The notes beneath the pieces are model-generated. The model was not told where the DNA came from. It did no database searches and saw only the letters and a list, made by a program, of their open reading frames with translations. Shown here piece after piece: positions 1 to 6,952 of a stretch of 35,347 bases of DNA (its first letter is position 1; each line of letters opens with the position of its first letter). The position numbers and the translations under genes were made by a program. Source of the stretch: CAZCGA01 sp964498075 (lineage in GTDB: Bacteria > Desulfobacterota > Binatia > HRBIN30); the NCBI GenBank assembly GCA_964498075.1, contig CAZCGA010000058.1, positions 1 through 35,347 on the forward strand, given 5' to 3'.

Positions 1-266
1 GACGCGTCGATCAGCGGCTGCACCGTGGCGCCGTCGCCCTGCCGCACGCTGACCAGGCCCAAGCCTTCCAGCACTTTGATCGCCTCGCGCACCGACGTGC
101 GGTTGACCCGAAACTCCGCCGCCAACTGGCGCTCCGGTGGCAGCTTCTGCCCGCTGCGCAGCCGCCCATCGAGGATCGCATCGCGCAGCTGCTCGGCTAC
201 ATCCTCGTGAATGCGGCGCCGCAACGGCGGGCGGAACGAGTGCCGTCGGGGAGATCCTGTGCGCAT
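1..266 (-). CDS. FadR/GntR-family transcriptional regulator, N-terminal part (runs off the window)
   Basis: The minus-strand frame reads from an ATG at 266 to the window edge and encodes about 88 residues of an N-terminal winged helix-turn-helix DNA-binding domain of the GntR superfamily. Visible family hallmarks are an IHEDVAEQLRDAILDGRL segment, then SGQKLPPERQLAAEF, the recognition helix VNRTSVREAIKVLEGLGLV, and the wing SVRQGDGATV. The ligand-binding C-terminal domain, which would distinguish the FadR, PdhR and LldR types, lies outside the window, so the effector is unknown. The helix spacing and the REAIKVLE sequence favour the FadR/FCD subgroup. A perfect TGGTnnnACCA palindrome 23 bp upstream of the start fits the operators of this subgroup and suggests autoregulation. 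The gene is complete at its 5' end and truncated only by the window. Confidence 0.88.
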   Translation of the reverse strand, partial: MRTGSPRRHSFRPPLRRRIHEDVAEQLRDAILDGRLRSGQKLPPERQLAAEFRVNRTSVREAIKVLEGLGLVSVRQGDGATVQPLIDA

Positions 267-288
267 ATGGATTGATCCATTTATCCGA

Positions 289-299
289 TGGTCCAACCA
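289..299. promoter_or_regulatory. FadR/PdhR-type operator TGGTnnnACCA
   Basis: The sequence TGGTCCAACCA is a perfect two-armed palindrome with a 3-bp spacer, the pattern recognised by FadR-subfamily GntR regulators such as PdhR. It lies 22-33 bp upstream of the start codon of a gene encoding just such a regulator, in the expected promoter region. The site is seen directly; its use for autoregulation is inferred. Confidence 0.6.
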
Positions 300-322
300 A
301 TTGTCAATGCCTGGCGGGCAGG

Positions 323-350
323 TCAAAAGGCAAGAGTTGAAAGTCAAAAG
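323..350. repeat. Degenerate heptamer tandem repeat
   Basis: Four consecutive 7-bp units (TCAAAAG, GCAAGAG, TTGAAAG, TCAAAAG) lie in the spacer between the regulator and the next gene. The first and last units are identical and exactly 21 bp apart. It resembles the short tandem heptamers found in intergenic DNA of several bacteria. Together with the operator it accounts for most of the non-coding stretch 267-381. Confidence 0.45.
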
Positions 351-381
351 CGAGGTCGGACTATTTCACGAGCGCTGAGCG

Positions 382-849
382 TTATTCACCGGCCGGCGGT
401 TGCTGAGCGGCGGCGGTGTCGGGGGGCACGGCGAGTGTTGGGGGCGCGTCGGGGGGAGGCGTCGGGGCGGAGACATCGGGGACGGCGGCGTGCGATGGTG
501 CTTGGGGCTGCGGCGCGCGCGGCTCTTGAGCCCGCGGCTCTGGTTGGCCACCGCGCGCTTCGCGCAGCCGCTGCTCCTCTTCCAGGAGCTTGAAGCGCTG
601 CTCGAGGGTGTTGAAGCTTGCCGTCATCTGCTCGGCGAGCTTCTGAAACTGGTCCAGCTGCCGATCGACGCGCTCCTTGCCTTCCTTCGCCAGCTCCAAC
701 TTGCGGGTCAGCTCCTCGATTTGCGCCGCCGCCGGATTCGTCGGATCCGACGCACGCGGCGGCAGCACGAGGAGTCCAACCACGACTCCTGCCGGGACGC
801 CGAGCAGCAGCCCGAGAATCAGACCCGGAAGAAAACGTAAGCGCAACAT
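382..849 (-). CDS. Small membrane-anchored coiled-coil protein, proline-rich tail (hypothetical)
   Basis: A 155-residue protein of unknown function. I place the start at the ATG at 849 because it is followed directly by a membrane anchor (about residues 7-33, beginning LRFLPGLILGLLLGVPAG). The longer reading starting at 984 adds only an arginine-rich, non-conserved-looking leader. Residues about 45-100 form a likely coiled coil (QIEELTRKLELAKEGKERVD onward, leucine and charged residues in heptads). The last 50 residues are Pro/Ala-rich, with a composition typical of a disordered periplasmic tail. It could be a periplasm-facing spacer or a partner of an envelope complex. No clear Shine-Dalgarno is visible. 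It stands alone: the gene upstream on the same strand begins more than 1 kb away, beyond a repeat. Confidence 0.6.
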   Translation of the reverse strand: MLRLRFLPGLILGLLLGVPAGVVVGLLVLPPRASDPTNPAAAQIEELTRKLELAKEGKERVDRQLDQFQKLAEQMTASFNTLEQRFKLLEEEQRLREARGGQPEPRAQEPRAPQPQAPSHAAVPDVSAPTPPPDAPPTLAVPPDTAAAQQPPAGE

Positions 850-965
850 GCGTGAGGTCCCAACAGCCGCTGCAGGCTGGCATAAACGCCAGCGGCCCGC
901 AAATCGCGCGGAGCGCGGCGAGCATTGCCTGTTTCGGCGAGACTGGCGATCTCCGCAGAAGAGTA

Positions 966-1074
966 CCCTTCGATACGCGGCCAAGAGAGGGCCGCTACTC
1001 AGGGCGAGCGGATGGGTCCTTCAGTTTCAATCAATTCGATGAGTCCCAAACCGCTCGTGCTGAGGTTCTCGAAG
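966..1074. repeat. Palindromic repeat, chimeric copy (CTTCGA...CTCAG...GAGCGG family)
   Basis: The left arm at 966-1011 runs from CCCTTCGATACGCGGCC to GGGCGAGCGG. The right arm at 1051-1074 reads CCGCTCGTGC...TTCTCGAAG. The ends pair (CTTCGA with TCGAAG, GAGCGG with CCGCTC), but the left arm holds an extra segment also present in the element at 33413-33533, so the copy looks like a hybrid of two variants. It fills most of the gene-free stretch 850-1121; I see no gene there. Confidence 0.6.
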
Positions 1075-1121
1075 CACGTCCTCGTGTCTTCGCCAGCGAG
1101 ATACACTGCACGAGATACGCT

Positions 1122-2015
1122 TCACGTCAGTAGCCTCTGCATGGCCAGCGCGTTGCGGACGCCGTAGTCGCCGTAGCAGTTGTTGAAGATGACGTGGACG
1201 GTGCGCGCCTCGCCGAGCCGCCGGATCTGTTCCGCACAGGCGTCCAGCTCGTCGTCCGAGTACAAGTACTTGAAACGTTCCGCCGCCGTGCCGGAACGCT
1301 GGAACCATGCCTGGCGGTTGCGGCCGTGCAGCCGCACGTAGGCGATGTCGCTGGTCGTGACGAACGGCACGCGCACGATGCTCTGCGCCTGCGGCGCGTC
1401 GAGGCAGACGAGCGACAGCCGGCGTGCGGCGAGGAAATCAAGCGTCGGCTGCGTACGGCCGTTGAGCCAGCTGGTGTGACGAAACTCGATGGCCAACTGA
1501 TCACCTGGCAGCTGCGCCTGGCAGACATCCACGTACGCTTCATGGACTGCACTTGCCGTGAACCACGGTGGGAACTGGAACAGGATGCAGCCCAGCTTGC
1601 GCACGGCGCGCAACGGTTCGAGGGCGCTGCGGAACATCTCGAAGGACCGCTGCAAGACCTCGGGCGGCGGATGGCTCAAGCGCGGCTGCCGCAATGCCGC
1701 CGCCGGCAACAAGGCCTTGATTGCCGACGGCAGGGCTCGGGTCTCGGCCGGGTGCTGCGTGAGGAGTGCAAACGCCTTGATGTTGAGTTGGAAGTCGGGC
1801 GGCGTCCGCAGAGCCCACAAGGCGGCGTTGCGTTCACTCGGCAGGGCGTAGTAAGTGGAGTCGACTTCAACGGTGTTGAAATGCTCCGCATAGAACCGCA
1901 AGCGAGCCTCGGCGCTCTTGGCGCCGCGCGGATAGAACCCGGCGGCGAGCAGGGTGGGATCGGTCCACGAGGCCGTTCCCACGCGGTATGCGGGCGTCTG
2001 CTGTGCCGTTGTCAC
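1122..2015 (-). CDS. DUF72 family protein (YecE-like)
   Basis: A protein of about 297 residues matching the DUF72 family, a TIM-barrel-like fold of unknown biochemical role. Visible family features are the N-terminal YRVGTASWTDPTLLAAGFYP, the EHFNTVEVDSTYYALPSE strand, the FQLNIKAFALLTQHP segment, the LGCILFQFPPWF motif, LAIEFRHTSWL and the C-terminal HVIFNNCYGDYGVRNALAMQ, where family members normally show an N-N-C/H-G-x-A-x-x-N-A pattern. The start is uncertain: a GTG at 2015 gives the usual short leader before the first strand, while the reading frame also opens with a TTG at 2033. It is divergent from the membrane-protein operon starting at 2069, with only about 50 bp shared upstream. Confidence 0.85.
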   Translation of the reverse strand: MTTAQQTPAYRVGTASWTDPTLLAAGFYPRGAKSAEARLRFYAEHFNTVEVDSTYYALPSERNAALWALRTPPDFQLNIKAFALLTQHPAETRALPSAIKALLPAAALRQPRLSHPPPEVLQRSFEMFRSALEPLRAVRKLGCILFQFPPWFTASAVHEAYVDVCQAQLPGDQLAIEFRHTSWLNGRTQPTLDFLAARRLSLVCLDAPQAQSIVRVPFVTTSDIAYVRLHGRNRQAWFQRSGTAAERFKYLYSDDELDACAEQIRRLGEARTVHVIFNNCYGDYGVRNALAMQRLLT

Positions 2016-2068
2016 GGCCTGGGAGGATACCAAACGACGCCGACCGCCGCGACGCGAGGGAGGACCCG

Positions 2069-2935
2069 ATGAGTCTCGGAGACCCGCCCGCCTCCGGCCG
2101 CCGGCGTCGCGTCCGTCGAGAGGGCCTTGCCCTTCCTGCGCTCGAGAGTCAGCGGCCGGCGATCGCCGCGTGGGTGGCGCTGACGGCGCCGGGGCTGTTG
2201 CTCACACGGGCGATTGCAACCCTTGCCCTGATCATCGCTCCGTCCGTCGTCCCGTCGGTGTCCGTCGCGGCCAGCCTGCGTGCCGGTTCGCTGGCGCTCC
2301 TCGGTGCGTATCTGGTTTGCACGCTACTGCTGCTGCGCTGGCCGCAGCGCTGGTCGCTGGCGCTGGCTTTCTTCAGCGTCTTGCTGATCGATGCTCTCGC
2401 GTGCGGCATCCTCATCGGTGCCGATCCGCAATTTCCCGGAGCGGCGCTGCCGCTGGCCGGGGTGGTGCTGGCGCTGAACCTCGCGGCCGGAGGCTGGTCC
2501 ATGGCGGCACTGAGCGGGGCGGCGGTTGCTATCGGCTGCGCCGCGGCAAGCTGGTGCGGCCTTACCGTGCCGTTGATCCGCTCGGGTGTGCCTGTGCTGA
2601 GCACCGTGCTGAGCCTCGATCTCTCCTTTGCGGGCGCTCCGGCCTTCGTCGAGTCGGCCCTCCTATTTGCCGCGAGATCGAATCTCGAGACCTTCGTCGC
2701 CGGTGCACCGGCGCTGGAGAATGGGCCGCCGCTGTTCTCCACAGCGTTGAGCGTCGAGACCATCTTTGCAGGTGTGCCGGCGCTCGCCAGATCGCTGGAC
2801 CTGTTCTTGCCGGCGCTCGCTGTGGCGTTGGTCGCGTTGTGTGCCGGCATCGCTCTGAATCTTCTCCGGACCAGCCGGGCACGGGCGGCGGTGGCCACGG
2901 AGATCATGAGCACAGCGACGCGCCTGGCACTCTGA
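2069..2935 (+). CDS. Integral membrane protein with three 23-residue internal repeats (hypothetical)
   Basis: A 288-residue very hydrophobic protein of unknown function. The ATG at 2069 is preceded by GAGGGAGGA about 8 bp upstream, which decides the start over the longer open frame. After an Arg-rich cytoplasmic leader (residues 1-25) it has several membrane segments up to about residue 170, beginning around AWVALTAPGLLLTRAIATLA. It then has three back-to-back 23-residue units keyed by FAGAPA, VAGAPA and FAGVPA (about residues 187-256), and a last membrane helix. The tail ATEIMSTATRLAL is short and basic. The first half resembles the multi-pass input modules of some sensor kinases, but no kinase follows. 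Its stop codon is 2 bp before the next ATG, so it is translationally linked to the TPR protein. Confidence 0.75.
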   Translation: MSLGDPPASGRRRRVRREGLALPALESQRPAIAAWVALTAPGLLLTRAIATLALIIAPSVVPSVSVAASLRAGSLALLGAYLVCTLLLLRWPQRWSLALAFFSVLLIDALACGILIGADPQFPGAALPLAGVVLALNLAAGGWSMAALSGAAVAIGCAAASWCGLTVPLIRSGVPVLSTVLSLDLSFAGAPAFVESALLFAARSNLETFVAGAPALENGPPLFSTALSVETIFAGVPALARSLDLFLPALAVALVALCAGIALNLLRTSRARAAVATEIMSTATRLAL

Positions 2936-2937
2936 CG

Positions 2938-4176
2938 ATGAACCGAGCCTGCATCATCATTATCTCCATCCTGTCGTTTGCCCTCGCTGCGGCGGCGGAC
3001 TGCCGCCCGGCAGGTCGCGAAACGTTCACCACCGGTCTGGACGCGCTGGCGCGCGGCGACCTGCGGGCTGCGACGATCGCCTTCGAGGACCTGGTGCGCG
3101 CGCAGCCGGACTGCGCCGAAGCGCGCAACAATCTGGCGGTGGTTCTCGTCGAGCAGGGTCGCGTCGAAGAAGCTGCGGAGCAGCTGCGGCGCGCCGTGGC
3201 CCTGAGCCCTGACTATCAGCGTGCCCGCTTCAATCTCGCGCGGGCCGAGGCGCTGCTGGCGGAGCAACGGCAGCGGCCGCCGGCGGGACAGCCGTCACTC
3301 GAAGTGGAGACGCAACCGCAGAGCGCGAAGGTCGAGGCGCCCCCACCCGTTGCCCGAAATGAAGAATCTCCACCCACGCCGGCGCACGTGGCGGTGGCGG
3401 CGCAGGAAACCGCCCGCAGCGCGTTGTCCTCCATCGCCGCGATCGAGCCAGCCGGGGCGACCGCCTGCAGCATCGAGCCGACGTCGAAGCGAGTCTGCAC
3501 GTATCAGCGCCGCGGCGACGTCACCGTTGCCGGCGATTGCTATTCCATGGTGTCGGTGCACGTCGGCTCATGGCCGCGATGGCTGGTCGCTGGCGACTTG
3601 AGCGGGCACCGCATCCGCCTGCACGACGAGACCGGGCAGCGGCGGATGAAGATCGCGCCGGCGAGTGCGGGCGTTTCGGGTGACGTCGTCGAGCTCGGCG
3701 ACGCCGACTTCGAGGCGCTGGCGGCGAAGATGGTCGCGTGGCGCACCGGCTGCGTGGTTCTGCAGCCGGGCGTCGGGAGTGCGAGCGCCGAGGCCAGCGC
3801 GACGGCGATCCGGGAAGCCCTCGAAGGCTGGCGGGCGGCCTGGGAGCACAAACAGTTCGACGCCTACGTCGCGCAATACAGCCGCTCCTTCGCGCCGCAG
3901 ACCGAGTCCGATGCGGAACGCTGGCGCGCCCGCAAGCGCTCCCTATTCGAGAACCGCGCCTCGATTGCGGTGGACATTGCGCCGCCCAGCATCTTCATGC
4001 TCGACGACGGCGCGGTGGTGACCACGTTCGAGCAGGCTTATCGTTCCGGCAGCGCCGTGGCGCGCGACTTCAAAGCGCTGCGCTGGCAGCGCGACGGGGA
4101 GCGCTGGACGATCAGCGCTGAGACAGTGCTGAAGCCGGTTCCCTCTGAGCCGCGGCGGCCGGCTGCCGGCGGATAA
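2938..4176 (+). CDS. Exported TPR protein with C-terminal Cds6/NTF2-like domain
   Basis: A 412-residue protein beginning 2 bp after the preceding stop. It has a signal peptide (MNRACIIIISILSFALAAAA), then at residues about 25-105 two or more TPR-type helical hairpins (FTTGLDALARGDLRAATIAF; RNNLAVVLVEQGRVEEAAEQ; PDYQRARFNLARAEALLAEQ). A Pro/Ala linker and a middle beta-rich domain follow. The C-terminus at about 285-400 starts with IREALEGWRAAWEHKQFDAY and reads like the NTF2-fold domain found at the end of Cds6-type L,D-transpeptidase-related proteins. No transpeptidase catalytic Cys motif is visible, so it is probably an envelope or cell-wall accessory protein and not an enzyme. The last 65 bp overlap the end of the convergent PAS gene. 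Confidence 0.78.
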   Translation: MNRACIIIISILSFALAAAADCRPAGRETFTTGLDALARGDLRAATIAFEDLVRAQPDCAEARNNLAVVLVEQGRVEEAAEQLRRAVALSPDYQRARFNLARAEALLAEQRQRPPAGQPSLEVETQPQSAKVEAPPPVARNEESPPTPAHVAVAAQETARSALSSIAAIEPAGATACSIEPTSKRVCTYQRRGDVTVAGDCYSMVSVHVGSWPRWLVAGDLSGHRIRLHDETGQRRMKIAPASAGVSGDVVELGDADFEALAAKMVAWRTGCVVLQPGVGSASAEASATAIREALEGWRAAWEHKQFDAYVAQYSRSFAPQTESDAERWRARKRSLFENRASIAVDIAPPSIFMLDDGAVVTTFEQAYRSGSAVARDFKALRWQRDGERWTISAETVLKPVPSEPRRPAAGG

Positions 4177-4723
4177 AAAGCGCCGCCCCCCACAGGTTGT
4201 CATCGCGGTCGCGGAAGGCCACGCCGCTGACCTCCAGCGCCAGCGGTAGCGGCCCGGCGAGCGTGGTGGCGTAGTGCTCGACGACGCCCTGCTCCGCCAA
4301 CCGGCGCAGCAACTCCGTCGACTCTGGGCCGCCACCCCCCAGGACGTCACCGAGAGCGAGGTCACCGCCGCTCCAATGCAAGAGCGTGCGCGCGACTTCG
4401 TTTGCGAACGTGCAGCGGCCGCCGGCTTCGACGTACACGACCCCTTCTTCGCGCGCTGTGTGCCGCGACGGCGCCGCCGGCTTCGGCGCTGGATCGGCGA
4501 CTGCAACCGGGTCGATCTGCCGGGCAGCCTCCAGGCTCGCCGGGGCTTCCGCTGCCGGCAGTGCCGAGGTGCGGGACTTCGCGCCGTCGCGCATATAGTC
4601 GACGAAGAACTGCTGGCGTTGGCGATCGAGCAACAGCAGGCGTCGTTGACGATACAGGTGCAGCAGCTCCCCCGTCGCCACGACGGCGGCGATCAGGATC
4701 ACGGAGAACGAGAGTGTCAGCAT
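4112..4723 (-). CDS. Membrane-anchored PAS-domain protein without an output domain
   Basis: A 203-residue protein. The ATG at 4723 is followed by a single N-terminal membrane segment (MLTLSFSVILIAAVVATGEL) and a charged juxtamembrane stretch. A Pro/Ala linker leads to a PAS-like domain at about residues 95-190 (EEGVVYVEAGGRCTFANEVA, RTLLHWSGGDLALGDVLGGG, ending VSGVAFRDRDDNLWGAALFI), the order typical of PAS sensors. No kinase, cyclase or GGDEF domain follows. It begins 14 bp after the stop of the upstream pseudo-receiver/kinase gene, so the two likely form an operon and act together as a split sensor. The 3' end overlaps the convergent TPR gene by 65 bp. Confidence 0.7.
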   Translation of the reverse strand: MLTLSFSVILIAAVVATGELLHLYRQRRLLLLDRQRQQFFVDYMRDGAKSRTSALPAAEAPASLEAARQIDPVAVADPAPKPAAPSRHTAREEGVVYVEAGGRCTFANEVARTLLHWSGGDLALGDVLGGGGPESTELLRRLAEQGVVEHYATTLAGPLPLALEVSGVAFRDRDDNLWGAALFIRRQPAAAAQREPASALSQR

Positions 4724-4737
4724 CGTCGGCTCATTCC

Positions 4738-5679
4738 CTAGCGCCCGGGCTGGAGGCTGACCGCTTCTTCGTGTGGTTGCCTGGTCGTGACCACGCTCCA
4801 GGACCACGGTTGCAGCGCGAGTGACGCCAGCAACAGCGGCCACGAGCCGACGCTGGGCTGCACGGCCGAACGCGGCGGGTAGGACAAGACCACACCGTCC
4901 GCGGAGGCCCGAACGCGGATCACCGGCGAGTCGGACCGTCGACGTAGATGGGAGCGTAGCAACCCAGCGACCGTCGAGATCAAGCTCAGCGGGCCGGCGT
5001 GCTGCGTCGCAGTTGGCTCGACCCTGCACTCGCACAGCATGCCACGCTCGGCGGCCAACGTGTCCGGCTGCTCGAGCTGGCGGCACAGGGCGGAGACGAA
5101 ATGCGCCGACGTGTCTACGCCGCGGGGCCGGTCACGAAATCTATGCAGGCAGCCCACGATCTCCGCCAAGACGTAACTCTGCTCGCGCATGATGGCGCCG
5201 AGGATAGCGTACGTCTCCGGCCCGCTTGCCGAGGCGTGCAGCGCCGCAAACGAACGCAGGGCGCTGAATGAATAGAGCAGCTCGGCGCGCAACGTCTCGA
5301 CCAACAGCCGGAGAGTGGCGTGGAGCGACGTCGGCGGCTGACGCCGCAACTCGCGGAGCACGGCGGAGCGAATGGCGTGGGGCTCGAGCGGAACGAGGTC
5401 GATAGCCGGCTGCGCCATGGGGGACGGATGCGGCGCGTCGTCCGCGCCGACGTCGACCGCCACGACCGGCAGCGCCGGCCAGCGACGCCTCAGCTCGAGG
5501 AGCAAGCGCGTCGGGCCGGGCGTGGCGACGAGAGCAAGATCGGCCGACAACATGTCGGGCGGCACGCTGGTGTCGGCGCTCAGGAAGCGCAGCTGGCAGT
5601 CATGCTCCAGAAGAACACTGAGTGTCTCACGCAGCGCCGGCGAGTCGGAGAAGGCAACGACCAGGGATGTGGCTTCCAT
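4738..5679 (-). CDS. Degenerate receiver plus pseudo-histidine-kinase-like protein
   Basis: A 313-residue protein started at the ATG at 5679, with AGG about 7 bp upstream. Residues about 1-95 have the alternating strand/helix pattern of a response-regulator receiver (LVVAFSDSPALRETLSVLLE; ADLALVATPG; ALPVVAVD), but the usual phospho-acceptor Asp position carries neutral residues. Residues about 120-200 look like a dimerisation helix pair (LRLLVETLRAELLYSFSALR) without a recognisable H-box His. Residues about 240-300 (SLISTVAGLLRSHLRRRSDS, IRVRASADGVVLSYP) resemble a HATPase fold lacking clear N, G1 and G2 boxes. I therefore read it as a catalytically dead scaffold of the kind that partners active kinases; the family call is tentative. 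It is followed 14 bp later by the PAS gene. Confidence 0.6.
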   Translation of the reverse strand: MEATSLVVAFSDSPALRETLSVLLEHDCQLRFLSADTSVPPDMLSADLALVATPGPTRLLLELRRRWPALPVVAVDVGADDAPHPSPMAQPAIDLVPLEPHAIRSAVLRELRRQPPTSLHATLRLLVETLRAELLYSFSALRSFAALHASASGPETYAILGAIMREQSYVLAEIVGCLHRFRDRPRGVDTSAHFVSALCRQLEQPDTLAAERGMLCECRVEPTATQHAGPLSLISTVAGLLRSHLRRRSDSPVIRVRASADGVVLSYPPRSAVQPSVGSWPLLLASLALQPWSWSVVTTRQPHEEAVSLQPGR

Positions 5680-5760
5680 GAACAACCTGGGAGATGGTGT
5701 TGTTTTACGACGACCGCGTTGCGTATCGCAAGCGCATTCTTGCTCCGCGCCCGTGGAACC

Positions 5761-5790
5761 TTGCATCGGTCGGTGCGCCGCGAATATAGT
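5761..5790 (+). promoter_or_regulatory. Sigma70-like promoter for the dGTPase gene, near-leaderless
   Basis: TTGCAT (5761-5766) and TATAGT (5785-5790) are separated by 18 bp. The second matches the -10 consensus at 5 of 6 positions, the first matches the -35 only in TTG. Transcription would start about 7 bp after the -10 box, at or within a few bases of the ATG at 5799, and there is no Shine-Dalgarno between. The mRNA may therefore be leaderless. Confidence 0.45.
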
Positions 5791-5798
5791 CCGTCCTG

Positions 5799-6950
5799 AT
5801 GGACCGCGGCAAGTTTGAGGAGCTGGAAGGGGCGGCGTTGGCGCCGTACGCGATGCGCAGCGGCACCAGCCGCGGCCGCGTCCACGCCGAGCCGGAACAC
5901 AGCTTCCGCCTCGCCTTCCAGCGCGACCGCGACCGCATCATTCATTCCACGGCGTTCCGGCGCCTGGAGTACAAGACGCAGGTGTTCGTCAATCACGAAG
6001 GCGACTACTACCGCACGCGCCTTACGCACACGATGGAAACGGCGCAGATCACGCGCACCCTCGCCCGCGCCCTGCGAGTCAACGAGGACCTGGCCGAAGC
6101 GGTGGCGCTGTCGCACGATCTGGGGCACACCCCGTTCGGCCACGCCGGCGAGCGCGTGCTCAATCAGCTGATGGCGGACTACGGTGGCTTCGAGCACAAC
6201 CGGCAGAGCCTGCGGATCGTCGACGTGCTGGAGGAGCGCTACCCGACGTTCGCGGGATTGAACCTGTCCTGGGAAGTACGCGAAGGTATCGTCAAGCACT
6301 CGCCGCCGTACGATCGGCCGCTGGCTCAGCAGTTCGAGCCCGGTAGAGCGCCGTGCCTGGAGGCGCAGATCGTCGATTACGCCGACGAGATCGCCTACAA
6401 CAGCCACGACATCGATGACGGGTTGAAGTCGGGCTTGCTGGCGCCGGAGCAGCTGGAGGAGGTGACGCTGTGGCGCGAAACCTTCGGTTGGATCAAGCGG
6501 CAGTACCCGACCGCCGGCTTCCGCATCTGGCGCTATCAAGTGCAGCGCGAGATCATCGACGCGTTCGTCACCGATCTGATCCGCACCGTCACCGGCCGCG
6601 TGCACGACTTGCAGCTCGACAGCGTCGAAGCGATTCGTGCGCATGGACAGCCGATCGCCACGTTCGGTGCGGAGATGGAGGAGAAGCGCCTCGAGCTCAA
6701 AGCGTTTCTCATGGAGAATCTGTACCGGCACTACCGCGTGATGCGCATGGCGGTGAAGGCACAGAAGGTCATGGCCGACCTGTTTCACGCCTACATGAGT
6801 GAGCCGGCGCAGCTGCCGACGCACATCGCCGCACGCTGGCGCGCCGGTGAGGATCGGCCGCGGGTGATCTGCGACTACATCGCCGGCATGACCGACCGCT
6901 TCGCGCTCGATGAGCACAAGAAGCTGTTCGATCCCGACGAGCGGGTGTGA
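5799..6950 (+). CDS. dgt: dGTPase-like HD-domain triphosphohydrolase
   Basis: A 383-residue protein, full length for the bacterial deoxyguanosinetriphosphate triphosphohydrolase-like family (usual length about 370-450). These enzymes hydrolyse dNTPs to the deoxynucleoside and triphosphate and so control the dNTP pool. The N-terminal FRLAFQRDRDRIIHSTAFRR and LEYKTQVFVNHEGDYYRTRL segments are family signatures. The metal ligands of the HD motif are visible: His77 in RLTHTMETAQ, His106-Asp107 in LSHDLGHTPFGHAGE, and the Asp in the VDYADEIAYNSHDIDDG segment (about 193-196). The C-terminal helical region ends in FALDEHKKLFDP, also typical. The start at 5799 has no ribosome-binding site but sits just after a good -10 box. 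Its end is 2 bp from the convergent TMTC-like gene. I cannot tell which dNTP activates or is preferred. Confidence 0.92.
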   Translation: MDRGKFEELEGAALAPYAMRSGTSRGRVHAEPEHSFRLAFQRDRDRIIHSTAFRRLEYKTQVFVNHEGDYYRTRLTHTMETAQITRTLARALRVNEDLAEAVALSHDLGHTPFGHAGERVLNQLMADYGGFEHNRQSLRIVDVLEERYPTFAGLNLSWEVREGIVKHSPPYDRPLAQQFEPGRAPCLEAQIVDYADEIAYNSHDIDDGLKSGLLAPEQLEEVTLWRETFGWIKRQYPTAGFRIWRYQVQREIIDAFVTDLIRTVTGRVHDLQLDSVEAIRAHGQPIATFGAEMEEKRLELKAFLMENLYRHYRVMRMAVKAQKVMADLFHAYMSEPAQLPTHIAARWRAGEDRPRVICDYIAGMTDRFALDEHKKLFDPDERV

Positions 6951-6952
6951 GG

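Noticed and set aside
1954..2937. Upstream part of the open frame that continues into the TPR protein gene
   Set aside because: It overlaps the membrane-protein gene in another frame and reads as an Arg/Gly/Cys-rich non-protein; the signal peptide at 2938 marks the true start.
5580..6917. 445-codon minus-strand open frame opposite the dGTPase gene
   Set aside because: The dGTPase HD motifs on the plus strand are clear; the antisense product looks like reverse-frame translation.
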